A stretch of DNA of 64,000 bases, taken from Woeseiaceae bacterium. GTDB taxonomy: Bacteria; Pseudomonadota; Gammaproteobacteria; Steroidobacterales; Woeseiaceae. The notes below the pieces were generated by a model. That model made no database searches. It saw only the letters and a list, made by a program, of their open reading frames with translations, and was not told the origin of the DNA. Location of the stretch: the NCBI GenBank assembly GCA_028277185.1, contig JANQGQ010000001.1, positions 62,001 to 126,000 on the forward strand, written 5' to 3'. Positions within the stretch are counted from its first letter, which is position 1. Each line of letters opens with the position of its first letter. The position numbers were made by a program, and so were the translations under genes. Shown one piece after another: positions 1 through 8,132 of the stretch.

Positions 1-29
1 TGCGAAACGGCTGCGGTGCATGTGGGCCC

Positions 30-500
30 CTAGCTCCTCGGCATCGTTTCCTCGAAGTAGCGATCGAACGCCCGGTGAATCGTCGCCGGCGCGGTGCCAA
101 TGGCGTTCAGCGCCATGTTGAAGTGCTCCATTTCGGAGGCTTCCCGGCGCCCGTCAGCGGCGATGACCTTGAGCGCCATGACCGCGATGTCTTCCTTTTC
201 CGCTTCCGCAAGCGTCTGTCCGAGCTTCGCCAGTTCGGGTGCGAGTCCGGCCTCGTCGGCCAACTCGCTCATCGCACGCGTCAGGAGGCTCAGCGATTCC
301 GCACTTTCGATCCGGAAGTGGTTTTGTATCTGCGCGATCATCTGCGCCGATTCCTCAGGCTCGATCCGGCCGCTGCCGCGCGCGACGAAGATCAGGAGCG
401 CGGCGACGAGAAAACGGGAATCGTAGACCCTGACGCCGTCGCGCGTTTCGACGATCAGCTCGTTGCCGTCCAGACGCGATGTTCGGATGGTATCGCTCAT
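30..500 (-). CDS. TerB-like (tellurite-resistance B fold) protein
   Basis: The 156-residue product is acidic and helical. Residues about 28-145 resemble the TerB/COG4103 helical domain, with the run LVAALLIFVARGSGRIEPEE followed by repeated acidic helices and an AADGRREASEMEHF segment. TerB-like domains are found in tellurite-resistance and stress proteins and in many proteins of unknown role; no tellurite function can be inferred here because no other ter gene is nearby. There is no signal peptide, so it is probably cytosolic. It starts 6 bp after the stop of a truncated DUF1801 gene on the same strand and may share its transcript. The family call rests on recognition of the pattern only. 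Confidence 0.7.
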   Translation of the reverse strand: MSDTIRTSRLDGNELIVETRDGVRVYDSRFLVAALLIFVARGSGRIEPEESAQMIAQIQNHFRIESAESLSLLTRAMSELADEAGLAPELAKLGQTLAEAEKEDIAVMALKVIAADGRREASEMEHFNMALNAIGTAPATIHRAFDRYFEETMPRS

Positions 501-506
501 GGCACG

Positions 507-701
507 TCAGTCGGTTTCGTAGCGATACTGGTAGCGGCCGTAGCCGACGATGCTGGCCTCCCAGAGCTTTGCGCGCTTGCCGGTGGCGCGCCGCATCATG
601 GCGCCGATCTTCTTTGCGGCGCGCCGTTTCTCCGGGTCGTCGATACCGGCGAGAAACGTCGCTACGCTGGCCTTGGTCGGCTGGGTTTTATTCTTCGCCA
701 T
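507..701 (-). pseudogene. DUF1801-family protein, truncated to 64 residues
   Basis: The reading frame starts at the ATG at 701 (MAKNKTQPTKASV) and matches the N-terminal half of DUF1801 proteins, including the MMRRATGKRAKLWEASIVGYG core. Known members run to roughly 130-140 residues, with a further GREGEW..FSPRK..LYI region and a lysine-rich C-terminal part. Here the frame stops at RYQYRYETD, just where that second half should begin, and the next gene starts 6 bp later. No second half is visible in another frame. An upstream in-frame start at 839 is possible but that extension overlaps the end of upp. The gene is probably a remnant, although a short functional peptide cannot be excluded. Confidence 0.6.
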
Positions 702-771
702 CAAGCCTCCGCGCGCGTCGTGGACGATGCCATGATACGCGGGAAACGCCGCAAAATCAGGGTCGTATCCG

Positions 772-1395
772 TTACGAACTGGTTCCGAAGAGGCGGTCGC
801 CGGCGTCGCCGAGACCGGGCACGATGTACTTGCGCTCATTGAGATGACTGTCGACCGACGCCGTATAGACGACGACGTCCGGGTGAGCCGCTTCGACCGC
901 GGCGAGACCCTCGGGACAGGTGACGATACAGATCACGACGATGTCCGTGGCGCCGTGACGCTTCAGAAGGTCGACGGCCGCGTTCGTGGATCCGCCGGTT
1001 GCCAGCATCGGATCGATGATGATGCACGTACCCCCGTTGGTCTGCGGCGGAAAGCGATCGTAATAGCTGATGGGCGTGGCCGTCTCTTCGTCACGGTACA
1101 GGCCGACGAAACCGACGCGCGCCGTTGGCAGGAGATCGAGGATACCATCGAGCATGCCGACGCCGGCCCGCAGGATCGGCACGACCACAATGTCCGTGTC
1201 GATCTTCCGGCAATTTGCCTCGGCCACCGGCGTCATCACGCTCACCTCCCGCGTGCGCACGTTCTTCAGCGCCTCGTAGCACAGGAACTGGGTGATCTCG
1301 GTCGCGAGTTCGCGGAAGCGTTTGTGCCCGGTCTCGCTGTCGCGGATGATCGCCAGCTTATGCTGGACGCAGGGATGTTGAACTTCTTCGTGCAT
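772..1395 (-). CDS. upp: Uracil phosphoribosyltransferase
   Basis: This 207-residue protein is a clear Upp: it converts uracil and PRPP to UMP in pyrimidine salvage in the cytosol. The N-terminal HPCVQHKLAIIRD, the VPILRAGVGM segment (about 72-81) and the PRPP-binding loop DPMLATGGS (128-136) are all intact, as is the uracil-binding end YIVPGLGDAGDR. The length equals that of typical proteobacterial Upp (about 208). It is followed downstream on the same strand by the DUF1801 remnant and the TerB-like gene. No uracil permease gene is adjacent. Confidence 0.97.
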   Translation of the reverse strand: MHEEVQHPCVQHKLAIIRDSETGHKRFRELATEITQFLCYEALKNVRTREVSVMTPVAEANCRKIDTDIVVVPILRAGVGMLDGILDLLPTARVGFVGLYRDEETATPISYYDRFPPQTNGGTCIIIDPMLATGGSTNAAVDLLKRHGATDIVVICIVTCPEGLAAVEAAHPDVVVYTASVDSHLNERKYIVPGLGDAGDRLFGTSS

Positions 1396-1438
1396 TGCTT
1401 CTGCTCCGGGCTCTCGCGTGCGATCCCGCCGCGGCCTG

Positions 1439-1840
1439 TCAGTGCCCGCTCAGCGCGAGGACCGGCCGTTCGGCTTCCAGCGTGATCCGGCCGAACCGGC
1501 CCTCGATTTCGTAAACACCTTCTGCGTAAACGCAGAGATTTGCAAGCTTGCCGGTGCCGAGGGCGGCCAGCCCGTCAGCGGTATCGAGCAGCCCGCGCTC
1601 ATCGTGCGTGACGGACTCGCAGCGCGGAAACTCCAGTGTCGCTGCCCGTATGCAGACCTTCTCGGAAGGCCTGGGGCGCTCGTAGAACGGATGCTCCGGC
1701 AACAACAGGACGTCGAGATCGACGAGCAGCGACCCGCGATCCAGCGCCCAGCCAAGGACGTAGGACCCCGAGAGGTCGACACCGCGGAACTCACGGAGGT
1801 CGCGCCACGAAGTCGCGTCCTCGCGCTCCTCGTCGGTCAT
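1439..1840 (-). CDS. Hypothetical protein, 133 residues
   Basis: I do not recognise this family. The product is acidic, mostly beta-rich by eye (alternating hydrophobic stretches such as GSLLVDLDVLLLPEHPFY and VCIRAATLEFPRCESV), and has no signal peptide or membrane segment. Its ATG overlaps the TGA of the cupin gene upstream by 4 bp (ATGA at 1837-1840), so the two are almost certainly translated together. It lies 43 bp upstream of upp on the same strand. The coupling suggests a role linked to the cupin protein, but nothing in the sequence gives an activity. Confidence 0.65.
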   Translation of the reverse strand: MTDEEREDATSWRDLREFRGVDLSGSYVLGWALDRGSLLVDLDVLLLPEHPFYERPRPSEKVCIRAATLEFPRCESVTHDERGLLDTADGLAALGTGKLANLCVYAEGVYEIEGRFGRITLEAERPVLALSGH

Positions 1841-2256
1841 CGGTCATCCCAGGGCAGGTCTTCGCGATTTTCCGTGCCCTCGCCCGGCGTGATGAACCAC
1901 ATCGACGATGGCACCCGCACCCGCGCCGTGTGCCAGGTACCGCGCGGTACGACCAGGTAGTCGCCGGGTTCAGTCAACCGGCAGGAAGTCTCGCGTTGCG
2001 GGGTCGCGAGTACGAGCTCCACGTCACCGGCGACGAGGCAAACGAGTTCGTCGCCGAGCGGGTGCATCTCCCACACCCGCCAGTCTGCGTCGAAACTATG
2101 GAACGAGACGAGACTGGCGCCGGCGAAGTTGTCGTACTGCGCGTCGAGATCCTGATAGAGCGTCTCAGTCACTTCGACGGGCTCGGCCCCGAGCGTCGGC
2201 GTCAGGACGACGAAGTGATCGGCGAGGTTGCGTTTTCGGATCATCGCATCCGCCAT
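1837..2256 (-). CDS. Cupin-domain protein
   Basis: The 139-residue product is a single small cupin barrel. The signs are the sequence WRVWEMHPLGDELVCLVAGDVELVL (cupin motif 1, with the histidine and glutamate of the metal site) and GDYLVVPRGTWHTARV (motif 2, with its histidine). Cupins of this size bind a metal and act as small dioxygenases, isomerases or ligand sensors; the substrate cannot be told. It belongs to a minus-strand row that runs GNAT, VIT-like, cupin, hypothetical, upp, and it shares a 4-bp ATGA overlap with the hypothetical gene downstream. Confidence 0.85.
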   Translation of the reverse strand: MADAMIRKRNLADHFVVLTPTLGAEPVEVTETLYQDLDAQYDNFAGASLVSFHSFDADWRVWEMHPLGDELVCLVAGDVELVLATPQRETSCRLTEPGDYLVVPRGTWHTARVRVPSSMWFITPGEGTENREDLPWDDR

Positions 2257-2260
2257 CCGA

Positions 2261-2752
2261 CTACCCGAAGACGTGGCCGACCCAGCGACCGATGAAATGC
2301 GACAGCACGACGACGACGCCGGCGATCGCTACGTGTTCGGCAACGACGGGGACGGGATTGACGCCCTGCGCGCGCGCCAGAAGAAAGCTCAACAGGGTGA
2401 TCACGAGCATTCCCCAGGCGATCGAGGTGCAGACTGCAGGCGTCAGCGGCATCAACAGGAGCGGCACGGCGAAGCTCAGGGCAAAGACGAACTTCGTCGC
2501 AAACGTGGACAAAGTTGCCGCCCAGACCTGTGCGCTATCGGTCTCCGGGTCCGCCTCCTCGGCGAGGTGAATCCCGAGGGCATCCGACATCGCGTCGGCG
2601 AAGGCGATGACGAGAATGCCGCCGAGCACCGCCGTCAGCGACGCGGTTCCCGCATAGAGCCCCGTAATGAGGCCGAGCGTCGTGATGACCCCCGACGTCG
2701 CTCCGAAGTACAGCCCGGTGCGGGCGCCTTCGCTTTGCAGAAACTCCCTCAT
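2261..2752 (-). CDS. VIT/CCC1-like integral membrane protein
   Basis: The 163-residue protein has about five hydrophobic segments. Its N-terminus (ARTGLYFGATSGVITTLGLI) and the next part (GGILVIAFADAMSDALGIHLAEEAD) resemble the first two helices of the VIT1/CCC1 family, which moves Fe2+ or Mn2+ across membranes. The acidic and Ser/Asp residues in the second helix fit a metal path. It is shorter than many CCC1 proteins (about 230), lacking a long cytosolic metal-binding insert. The ATG overlaps the end of the GNAT gene by 4 bp, which implies translational coupling. The transport function is inferred from family only. Confidence 0.7.
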   Translation of the reverse strand: MREFLQSEGARTGLYFGATSGVITTLGLITGLYAGTASLTAVLGGILVIAFADAMSDALGIHLAEEADPETDSAQVWAATLSTFATKFVFALSFAVPLLLMPLTPAVCTSIAWGMLVITLLSFLLARAQGVNPVPVVAEHVAIAGVVVVLSHFIGRWVGHVFG

Positions 2753-3285
2753 CGGCCCGGCTCCCGGTCGAGTTCGAAGTCGTACAGAAGGGTATCGCTT
2801 CTCTCGTCCATCGAACAGCGCTTCTCGAAACGAAAGCCGAGTTTCTCGACGACGTGTATCGACGCCGCGTTCGCCGGCACGATCAGCGCCTTGACGCGCG
2901 GCAGGCCGAATACCAGAGCGGCGATGACCAGTACCTGGCGGGCCGCCTCGCTGGCGTAGCCCTCGCCCCGGAATCCCGGCAGAACCGCGTAACCCAGATC
3001 CGGATCGTTGAGGAACGGCCGGCGGAACAAGCCGCAGATCCCGACGGCGGCGCGGTCGCTCTTGCGCACGATCCGATACGGGCCGTAACCGTAGCGGGAG
3101 TACATATCGAGCGGTCCTTCGACGATCGCAACGCGCGCCTGGGTTTCGTTGCGGATACCGCGATCGGCGACGAAGCGAACGAAGGCGGGATCGTTCCAGA
3201 CGGCAAGCAGCAGCGGCGCGTCGTCCGTCGTAATCTTCTCGAGTTCGAGTCGCGGCGTCTGATAGTACTCCGCTGAATTCTGCAC
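2749..3285 (-). CDS. GNAT-family N-acetyltransferase (RimJ/RimL type)
   Basis: The 178-residue protein has the plan of ribosomal-protein-type GNAT enzymes. It opens with YYQTPRLELEKITTDDAPLL and carries the acetyl-CoA loop region YAVLPGFRGEGYASEAARQVL (about residues 110-130; the Q/RxxGxG/A motif appears as RGEGYA). The C-terminal NAASIHVVEKLGFRFEKR is the usual final strand-helix signature. It transfers an acetyl group from acetyl-CoA to an amine; the acceptor is unknown. It heads a minus-strand row continuing into the VIT-like and cupin genes. Confidence 0.9.
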   Translation of the reverse strand: MQNSAEYYQTPRLELEKITTDDAPLLLAVWNDPAFVRFVADRGIRNETQARVAIVEGPLDMYSRYGYGPYRIVRKSDRAAVGICGLFRRPFLNDPDLGYAVLPGFRGEGYASEAARQVLVIAALVFGLPRVKALIVPANAASIHVVEKLGFRFEKRCSMDERSDTLLYDFELDREPGR

Positions 3286-3323
3286 GCCCTTCCCCTCGGG
3301 TCCCGTCTGCCGGGCTCAGTCTC

Positions 3324-3602
3324 TCACGAAGCGCGGTACAGCGTAGCCGTCAGCACGAAAAAGACGGCGGCGGGGACAGCAAGCAACAGCCCGGTCAGCA
3401 GCAGACGCCGGGCGTAGGCGGCATCGGTATCGAGCAGCGCATAGGGCAGCGCCACGAACGGCCCGAGCAACAGCATCGGCAGCGCCCAGAACCAGCGCCG
3501 CTTGCCGAGGGCGACGAGTAAGGCCGCAAGCACGCCGAAGAAAACGACTGCGATCGCCAGAACCGCAAAGCCGAGGGTCAGGGCCGACATCAGCGAGTGC
3601 AC
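3324..3602 (-). CDS. Small integral membrane protein, unknown
   Basis: The 92-residue product consists of three hydrophobic segments (about residues 8-33, 36-57 and 67-90) joined by short basic or acidic turns, so it is an inner-membrane protein. I recognise no family. An internal ATG at 3590 could be the true start, which would remove four residues. It lies between trpS, whose stop is at 3621, and the GNAT gene on the same strand; gaps of 18 and 38 bp make co-transcription with them possible. Confidence 0.6.
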   Translation of the reverse strand: MHSLMSALTLGFAVLAIAVVFFGVLAALLVALGKRRWFWALPMLLLGPFVALPYALLDTDAAYARRLLLTGLLLAVPAAVFFVLTATLYRAS

Positions 3603-3620
3603 GCGTGGAACCCCCGCGAT

Positions 3621-4631
3621 CTAGCCGAGCGGGCGGATACCGATGGCCTCGCGAATGTCCGCGAGATACGGCGCCGCAAGCGCGCGTGCGCGCTCGGCGC
3701 CACGCTTGAGTTCAGCTTCGACGCGCTCGGGGTTCGCGATCAGGCTCTCGTAAGCCTCGCGCGCCGGCGCGATATGCGTATTGATGTACTCGAACAGGGT
3801 CTGCTTCATCTCGCCCCAGGCGATACCGTCCGCATAGGCCTCGCGGATCGCCGCCGTCTCCTCGGCGCTTGCGAACGCCCGGTACATCTCGAACAGCGTG
3901 CTGTCGTCGGGATCTTTCGGCTCGCCGGGCTCCAGGCTGTTCGTCTTGATTTTCATGATCAGCTTCCGCAAGCGTTTCTCGGGAGCGAACAGCGGGATCG
4001 TGTTGTTGTAGCTCTTCGACATCTTTCGCCCGTCGAGTCCGGCAAGCACCGCGGTCGAGTCGTCGATAACGGCCTCCGGCAGCACCAGGATCTCGCCGTA
4101 GTGATGATTGAAACGCTGCGCGACGTCGCGCGCCATCTCGACGTGCTGCTTCTGATCCTTGCCCACCGGCACGCGCGTCGCCTTGAACATCAGGATATCC
4201 GCGGCCATCAGGATCGGGTAGCTGTACTGCGCCATCGTGACGCCCCGGTCGGGATCGCGCGAACCGCTGTCGACGTTCGCCTGCACAGAAGCCTTATACG
4301 AGTGCGCCCGGTTCATGAGGCCCTTCGCGGTCATGCCGTGCAGAATCCAGGTCAGCTCGGGGATTTCCGGAATGTCCGACTGGCGATAGAAGACCGCGTT
4401 GTCCGTGTCGAGGCCGAGCGCAAGCCACGAGGCCGCGATCTCGAGGGTCGACTCCCGAATTCTGTCCGGGTCCTCGTTCTTCGCGAGCGAGTGATAGTCG
4501 GCGAGAAAATAGAAGTTCTGCTTGGACGGATCGCGGCTTGCCGCAATGCCGGGCCGGATTGCTCCGACGTAGTTACCGATATGCGGTGTACCGGTCGTCG
4601 TGATCCCGGTCAGGTAGATCGCCTGGCTCAT
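3621..4631 (-). CDS. trpS: Tryptophan--tRNA ligase
   Basis: The 336-residue protein charges tRNA-Trp with tryptophan. It is a class I synthetase, shown by the HIGH-type motif HIGN at residues 17-20 (TPHIGNYVGAIRPG) and KMSKS at 203-207 (GRKMSKSYNNTI). The Trp-enzyme signature around TWILHGMTAKGLMNRAH is also present. The length matches bacterial TrpS (about 330-350). It lies 6 bp downstream of ggt on the minus strand. No TRAP-like or leader-peptide attenuation signal was seen. Confidence 0.97.
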   Translation of the reverse strand: MSQAIYLTGITTTGTPHIGNYVGAIRPGIAASRDPSKQNFYFLADYHSLAKNEDPDRIRESTLEIAASWLALGLDTDNAVFYRQSDIPEIPELTWILHGMTAKGLMNRAHSYKASVQANVDSGSRDPDRGVTMAQYSYPILMAADILMFKATRVPVGKDQKQHVEMARDVAQRFNHHYGEILVLPEAVIDDSTAVLAGLDGRKMSKSYNNTIPLFAPEKRLRKLIMKIKTNSLEPGEPKDPDDSTLFEMYRAFASAEETAAIREAYADGIAWGEMKQTLFEYINTHIAPAREAYESLIANPERVEAELKRGAERARALAAPYLADIREAIGIRPLG

Positions 4632-4637
4632 GCGAAC

Positions 4638-6368
4638 TCAATAACCGGCCGCCTGGCCGTCCTTGCGTACTTCCGAGGCGCCGTAGTACACGCCGTGTTC
4701 AGCGTCGCGGTAGATCGCCTGGTAGCCGCCGAAGCTGCCGTTGCTCTCGCCGATGCGGTGGCCCTTCGCTTCCAGAGCGCGCCGGACCGGCTCGCCGAAA
4801 CCATTCTCCAGCCTGACGAGGCCGCCGTCGTCCATCCGGCTGCCGTCGGGCTGCGACGAACCCGTGTGGTTGATGCGCGCGGCGTCGCCCGCTTCCTGCA
4901 GGTTCATCCCGAAGTCCACCATGTTGACGACGATTTGTGCATGCCCCTGCGGCTGCATCGAGCCGCCCATCAGACCGAAGCTCATCAGCGGCTTGCCGTC
5001 CTTCATCACGAAAGCCGGGATGATCGTGTGGAACGGCCGCTTGCCGGGCTCCAGCGCATTCGCATGCCCGCGCGTCAGACTGAAGGAGTTGGCGCGGTCC
5101 TGCAGCACGAAGCCGAGGTCGCCGGGCGTCATGCCCGAACCCATGCCGACGTAGTTGCTCTGGATCAGCGACACCATGTTGCCGGCACTGTCAGCGACGG
5201 TCAGATAGATGGTGTCCCCTTCCTCCAACAGGCCCTCACCCGCCGCGACGCGCGTGGATGCCCGCTCGGGATCGATCAGCTTGCGGCGCTCCGCGGCGTA
5301 TTCCTTGCTGATCAGGCGCTCGACGGGCACGTCGACGAAGTCCATGTCCGCATAGAAGCGCGCGCGGTCCTCGAACGCGAGTTTCTTCGCCTCGACGAAG
5401 GTGTGTATGTATTCCGCCGAGCCGAAACCCATGCCGGCGATGTCGTAGCCTTCGAGGACGTTGAGAATCTGCAGCGCCGCAATGCCCTGGCCATTGGGCG
5501 GCAGCTCGTAGACGTCCCAGCCGCGGTAGTTGCTCGACACGGGCGTGACCCATTCGGACGTGTGCGCCGCGAGATCCTCGTAGCGCAGCAGGCCGCCGTG
5601 CTCGGTCATGTAGGCGTCGATCCGCCGGGCGATCTCGCCCTTATAAAAGGCGTCGCGGCCACCCTCGGCGATCATCTCGTAGGTTGCCGCAAGCCGCGGG
5701 TTCCGGAACAGCTCGCCTTTCGCGGGTGTTCGCCCGTTCGCCATGTAGGTTTCCTTGAATCCGGGATACTCGCTCATGCGCTCGGCGTTGCGGACGAAGT
5801 AATAGGCAATGACCTCGGAGACCGGAAACCCGTTCCGGGCATAGTCGATCGACGGTGCCAGCAGCTCGTCCATCCCCAAGCGCCCGTAACGCTCGTGAAG
5901 CTCGAACCAGCCGTCGACGGCTCCCGGCACGCTCACGGGCAGCGGACCGAAGACCGGTACCTCATCGATACCGTTTTCCTCGAAGTACTCGATCGTCATC
6001 AGCGCCGGCGCCCTGCCGGAGGCGTTGAGTCCCGTCAATTCCTCTTTGTCGGCGTCCCAGACGATCGCGAACAGATCGCCGCCGATGCCGCAGCCCGTCG
6101 GCTCCATCAGGCCGAGCGCGGCATTCGCCGCAATAGCCGCATCGACGGCCGTGCCGCCCGCTTTCAGGATATCGAGTGCAATCTGCGTCGCCAGCGGGTG
6201 GCTGGTCGCCGCCATGCCGTTCGGCGCGATGACTTCCGACCGCGAAGCGTGCGGCGCGCCGGTGACCCGATCGAAGCCGGGCAGTCGCTCTGCCATGACG
6301 CTGTCTCCGAGCAGCAGGATCGCCAGTCCGATTGTGGCCGCGATTCCGGGGTTTTGCGTTGGTTTCAT
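4638..6368 (-). CDS. ggt: Gamma-glutamyltransferase, periplasmic
   Basis: The 576-residue precursor has an N-terminal signal peptide (hydrophobic ATIGLAILLLG, likely cleaved near residue 26) and the full GGT fold. It hydrolyses or transfers the gamma-glutamyl group of glutathione and related peptides in the periplasm. The family maturates by self-cleavage before a threonine; by spacing to the conserved GN (396-397) this is Thr386 in EEGDTIYLT, giving a large subunit of about 360 and a small one of about 190 residues. The GSGM element (410-413) and the SFGLMGGSMQPQGH region of the active site are intact. It is divergent from pepQ, which also acts on peptides. Confidence 0.93.
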   Translation of the reverse strand: MKPTQNPGIAATIGLAILLLGDSVMAERLPGFDRVTGAPHASRSEVIAPNGMAATSHPLATQIALDILKAGGTAVDAAIAANAALGLMEPTGCGIGGDLFAIVWDADKEELTGLNASGRAPALMTIEYFEENGIDEVPVFGPLPVSVPGAVDGWFELHERYGRLGMDELLAPSIDYARNGFPVSEVIAYYFVRNAERMSEYPGFKETYMANGRTPAKGELFRNPRLAATYEMIAEGGRDAFYKGEIARRIDAYMTEHGGLLRYEDLAAHTSEWVTPVSSNYRGWDVYELPPNGQGIAALQILNVLEGYDIAGMGFGSAEYIHTFVEAKKLAFEDRARFYADMDFVDVPVERLISKEYAAERRKLIDPERASTRVAAGEGLLEEGDTIYLTVADSAGNMVSLIQSNYVGMGSGMTPGDLGFVLQDRANSFSLTRGHANALEPGKRPFHTIIPAFVMKDGKPLMSFGLMGGSMQPQGHAQIVVNMVDFGMNLQEAGDAARINHTGSSQPDGSRMDDGGLVRLENGFGEPVRRALEAKGHRIGESNGSFGGYQAIYRDAEHGVYYGASEVRKDGQAAGY

Positions 6369-6476
6369 CAGGAGGTCCGTGAATCGGGACGGGCGCCAAT
6401 AATGCCTGGATTGGCCCGCAAAGGAAAATACCCCGACGGCTCGCCAGGCCCGACCCCCGGCGCTATCATCGTACCC

Positions 6477-7826
6477 ATGCTACTCGACTACTCCGACTCC
6501 AATACGGAACTGGGTGCTCTGTACGCGGCGCACCTCGATACCCTGTTCCGACGTTTCGATCACGCGCTGGAGCGCGTCGGCGCCAGCCATGCCGTGATTT
6601 TCTCCGGCAGTCCGCGCTACGCGTTTCTCGACGACAACCACTATCCGTTCCGGCCGAACCCGCACTTCGTCGCATGGCTGCCGCTCGTCGACTTGCCGCT
6701 GTCGTACCTCGTCTACACGCCGGGCGAGAAGCCGGTGCTGGTCTATTGTCAGCCGCGCGACTACTGGCACGTCGTGCCCGGGGAGCCTTCGGGCTACTGG
6801 TCGAGGTTCTTCGACGTACGGATCGTGCACGACGTCACCGAAACGGGGAAACATCTGCCCGAATCGCGCGGCAAATGCGTCCTGGTCGGCGAAATCGACG
6901 ATCCCTCACTCGCTTTCGGGATCGAGCGCGTGAATCCCGAGTCGCTGCTGAACATCCTGCACTACGCGCGCGGCGTCAAAACGGACTACGAGCTGGCCTG
7001 CATGCGGCTTGCCACCCGGCGGGCGGTTCGCGGCCACCGCGCCGCTGAGCAGGCGTTTCGCGCGGGGTCGAGCGAATTCGACATTCATCAGGCCTACTGC
7101 AAGGCCACGGACCTCACGGATAACGAGCTGCCGTACAAAAACATCATCGCGCTCAACCGCAATGCCGCCACGCTTCACTACACGAAGCTCGATCGGGAAG
7201 CGCCCGGCGTCGTCCGCTCGTTCCTGATCGACGCCGGCGCGAGCGTGCACGGCTATGCGGCCGATATCACTCGTACCTACTCCTTCGAGGACCCCCACTT
7301 CGCGGATCTGATTCACCGCATGGATGCGCTGCAGCGGGAGATCGTCAAGCACGTCCACGCGGGCGCGGACTATCGGCAACTTCACCTCGACACGCACCGC
7401 CAGCTCGCCGAGTTCCTCGTCGACATCGAACTCGCCAGCGGCAATTCGGACACGCTCATCGCGACCGGCGTGACGACGGCGTTCTTCCCGCACGGGCTCG
7501 GTCACCTGCTCGGCGTGCAGGTACACGATACCGGCGGGCATATGGAGAACGATACGGGCACGACCATAGACCCGCCGAGCGGCCACCCGTATCTGCGGCT
7601 CACCCGGCGGCTCGAGGAAAACATGGTGCTGACCGTGGAACCGGGCCTGTACGTGATCGATCTGCTGCTGCGATCGCTCAAAGGCACCGACGCCGAGGGA
7701 CACGTCAACTGGCCGGAAGTCGACCGCTGGCGTCCGTTCGGCGGTATTCGTATCGAGGACAACGTCCGCGTGCTCGCCAAAGGATCCGAGAATCTGACCC
7801 GGGATGCCTTCCGCGAGGTCGCCTGA
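6477..7826 (+). CDS. pepQ: Xaa-Pro dipeptidase (prolidase)
   Basis: The 449-residue enzyme cleaves dipeptides with C-terminal proline. It has an N-terminal PepQ-type domain and a C-terminal M24 pita-bread domain. The five metal ligands are in place: D252 (FLIDAG), D263 (AADITRTY), H343 (HGLGHLLGVQVHD), E388 (TVEPGLY) and E427 (GIRIEDN). Length and spacing match PepQ of enteric bacteria (443 residues). The ATG at 6477 is chosen because homology begins there; the frame stays open far upstream only because it runs antisense to ggt and trpS. It is divergent from ggt across 108 bp. Confidence 0.96.
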   Translation: MLLDYSDSNTELGALYAAHLDTLFRRFDHALERVGASHAVIFSGSPRYAFLDDNHYPFRPNPHFVAWLPLVDLPLSYLVYTPGEKPVLVYCQPRDYWHVVPGEPSGYWSRFFDVRIVHDVTETGKHLPESRGKCVLVGEIDDPSLAFGIERVNPESLLNILHYARGVKTDYELACMRLATRRAVRGHRAAEQAFRAGSSEFDIHQAYCKATDLTDNELPYKNIIALNRNAATLHYTKLDREAPGVVRSFLIDAGASVHGYAADITRTYSFEDPHFADLIHRMDALQREIVKHVHAGADYRQLHLDTHRQLAEFLVDIELASGNSDTLIATGVTTAFFPHGLGHLLGVQVHDTGGHMENDTGTTIDPPSGHPYLRLTRRLEENMVLTVEPGLYVIDLLLRSLKGTDAEGHVNWPEVDRWRPFGGIRIEDNVRVLAKGSENLTRDAFREVA

Positions 7827-7848
7827 GCCGCTTCCGCTGCCTCGTTGC

Positions 7849-7874
7849 TGTGCACTGCGGCAGCCGCATGCACA
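7849..7874. promoter_or_regulatory. Imperfect dyad, possible activator site
   Basis: TGTGCA-c-TGCG and CGCA-TGCACA form a 26-bp dyad with one bulged base. It lies 22 bp after pepQ and 105-130 bp before the sigma54-type promoter at 7979, a usual distance for an enhancer-binding protein site. No T-run follows, so it is unlikely to be a terminator. Which protein binds it is unknown. Confidence 0.4.
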
Positions 7875-7978
7875 GTATCTGCGCAGCGGCCCGCGAAGCG
7901 CTCCGGCGCGTCTGACGGCCTGAAAAAAAACCGATTGTCAGACAGGGCCTTAGGCGCGGACTACCGTAGCGCCAATCC

Positions 7979-7994
7979 TGGCACGAATTCTGCT
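7979..7994 (+). promoter_or_regulatory. Sigma54 (RpoN)-type promoter
   Basis: The sequence TGGCACG-AATT-CTGCT matches the sigma54 consensus TGGCACG-N4-TTGCW at all but one position, with exact GG-to-GC spacing. No coding sequence follows on this strand for at least several kilobases; a strong terminator follows 63 bp after it. The natural reading is a promoter for a short RNA. Confidence 0.55.
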
Positions 7995-8003
7995 TTATCG
8001 TTA

Positions 8004-8099
8004 TCGCACGAGGCTGTCGCCGGTTACGGTTTTCGCCGGCGCCAGCCGCCCACCAGCGGTCCGCTCCGAATCCCCCCCTCGGGGCGGACCGTTTTTTTT
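8004..8099 (+). ncRNA. Candidate sigma54-dependent small RNA (about 95 nt)
   Basis: A transcript starting about 12 nt after the sigma54 GC element would begin near 8004 and end in the T-run at 8099. It would hold two hairpins. The first pairs GGCTGTCGCCGG with CCGGCGCCAGCC (11 of 12 bp) around a 12-nt loop TTACGGTTTTCG, and the second is the terminator. No start codon with a ribosome site is seen within it. No similarity to Qrr, CrcZ (no CAACAA-type repeats) or GlmY/Z was recognised. An alternative is that the region is only the long 3' untranslated end of pepQ. Confidence 0.45.
8057..8099 (+). terminator. Rho-independent terminator
   Basis: CGGTCCGCTCC (8057-8067) pairs with GGGGCGGACCG (8081-8091), with one G-T pair, and is followed by eight T. 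There is no T-run on the minus strand side, so it acts on plus-strand transcripts, either the candidate small RNA or a pepQ read-through transcript. Confidence 0.9.
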
Positions 8100-8132
8100 C
8101 GCGGGATCGAATGGAAGTCGCCCCTCTCCGGG

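Noticed and set aside
3597-6476. Plus-strand open frame running into pepQ from the antisense of trpS and ggt
   Set aside because: It is a stop-free shadow in GC-rich sequence: the minus-strand trpS and ggt are certain genes, and only the part from 6477 has homology.
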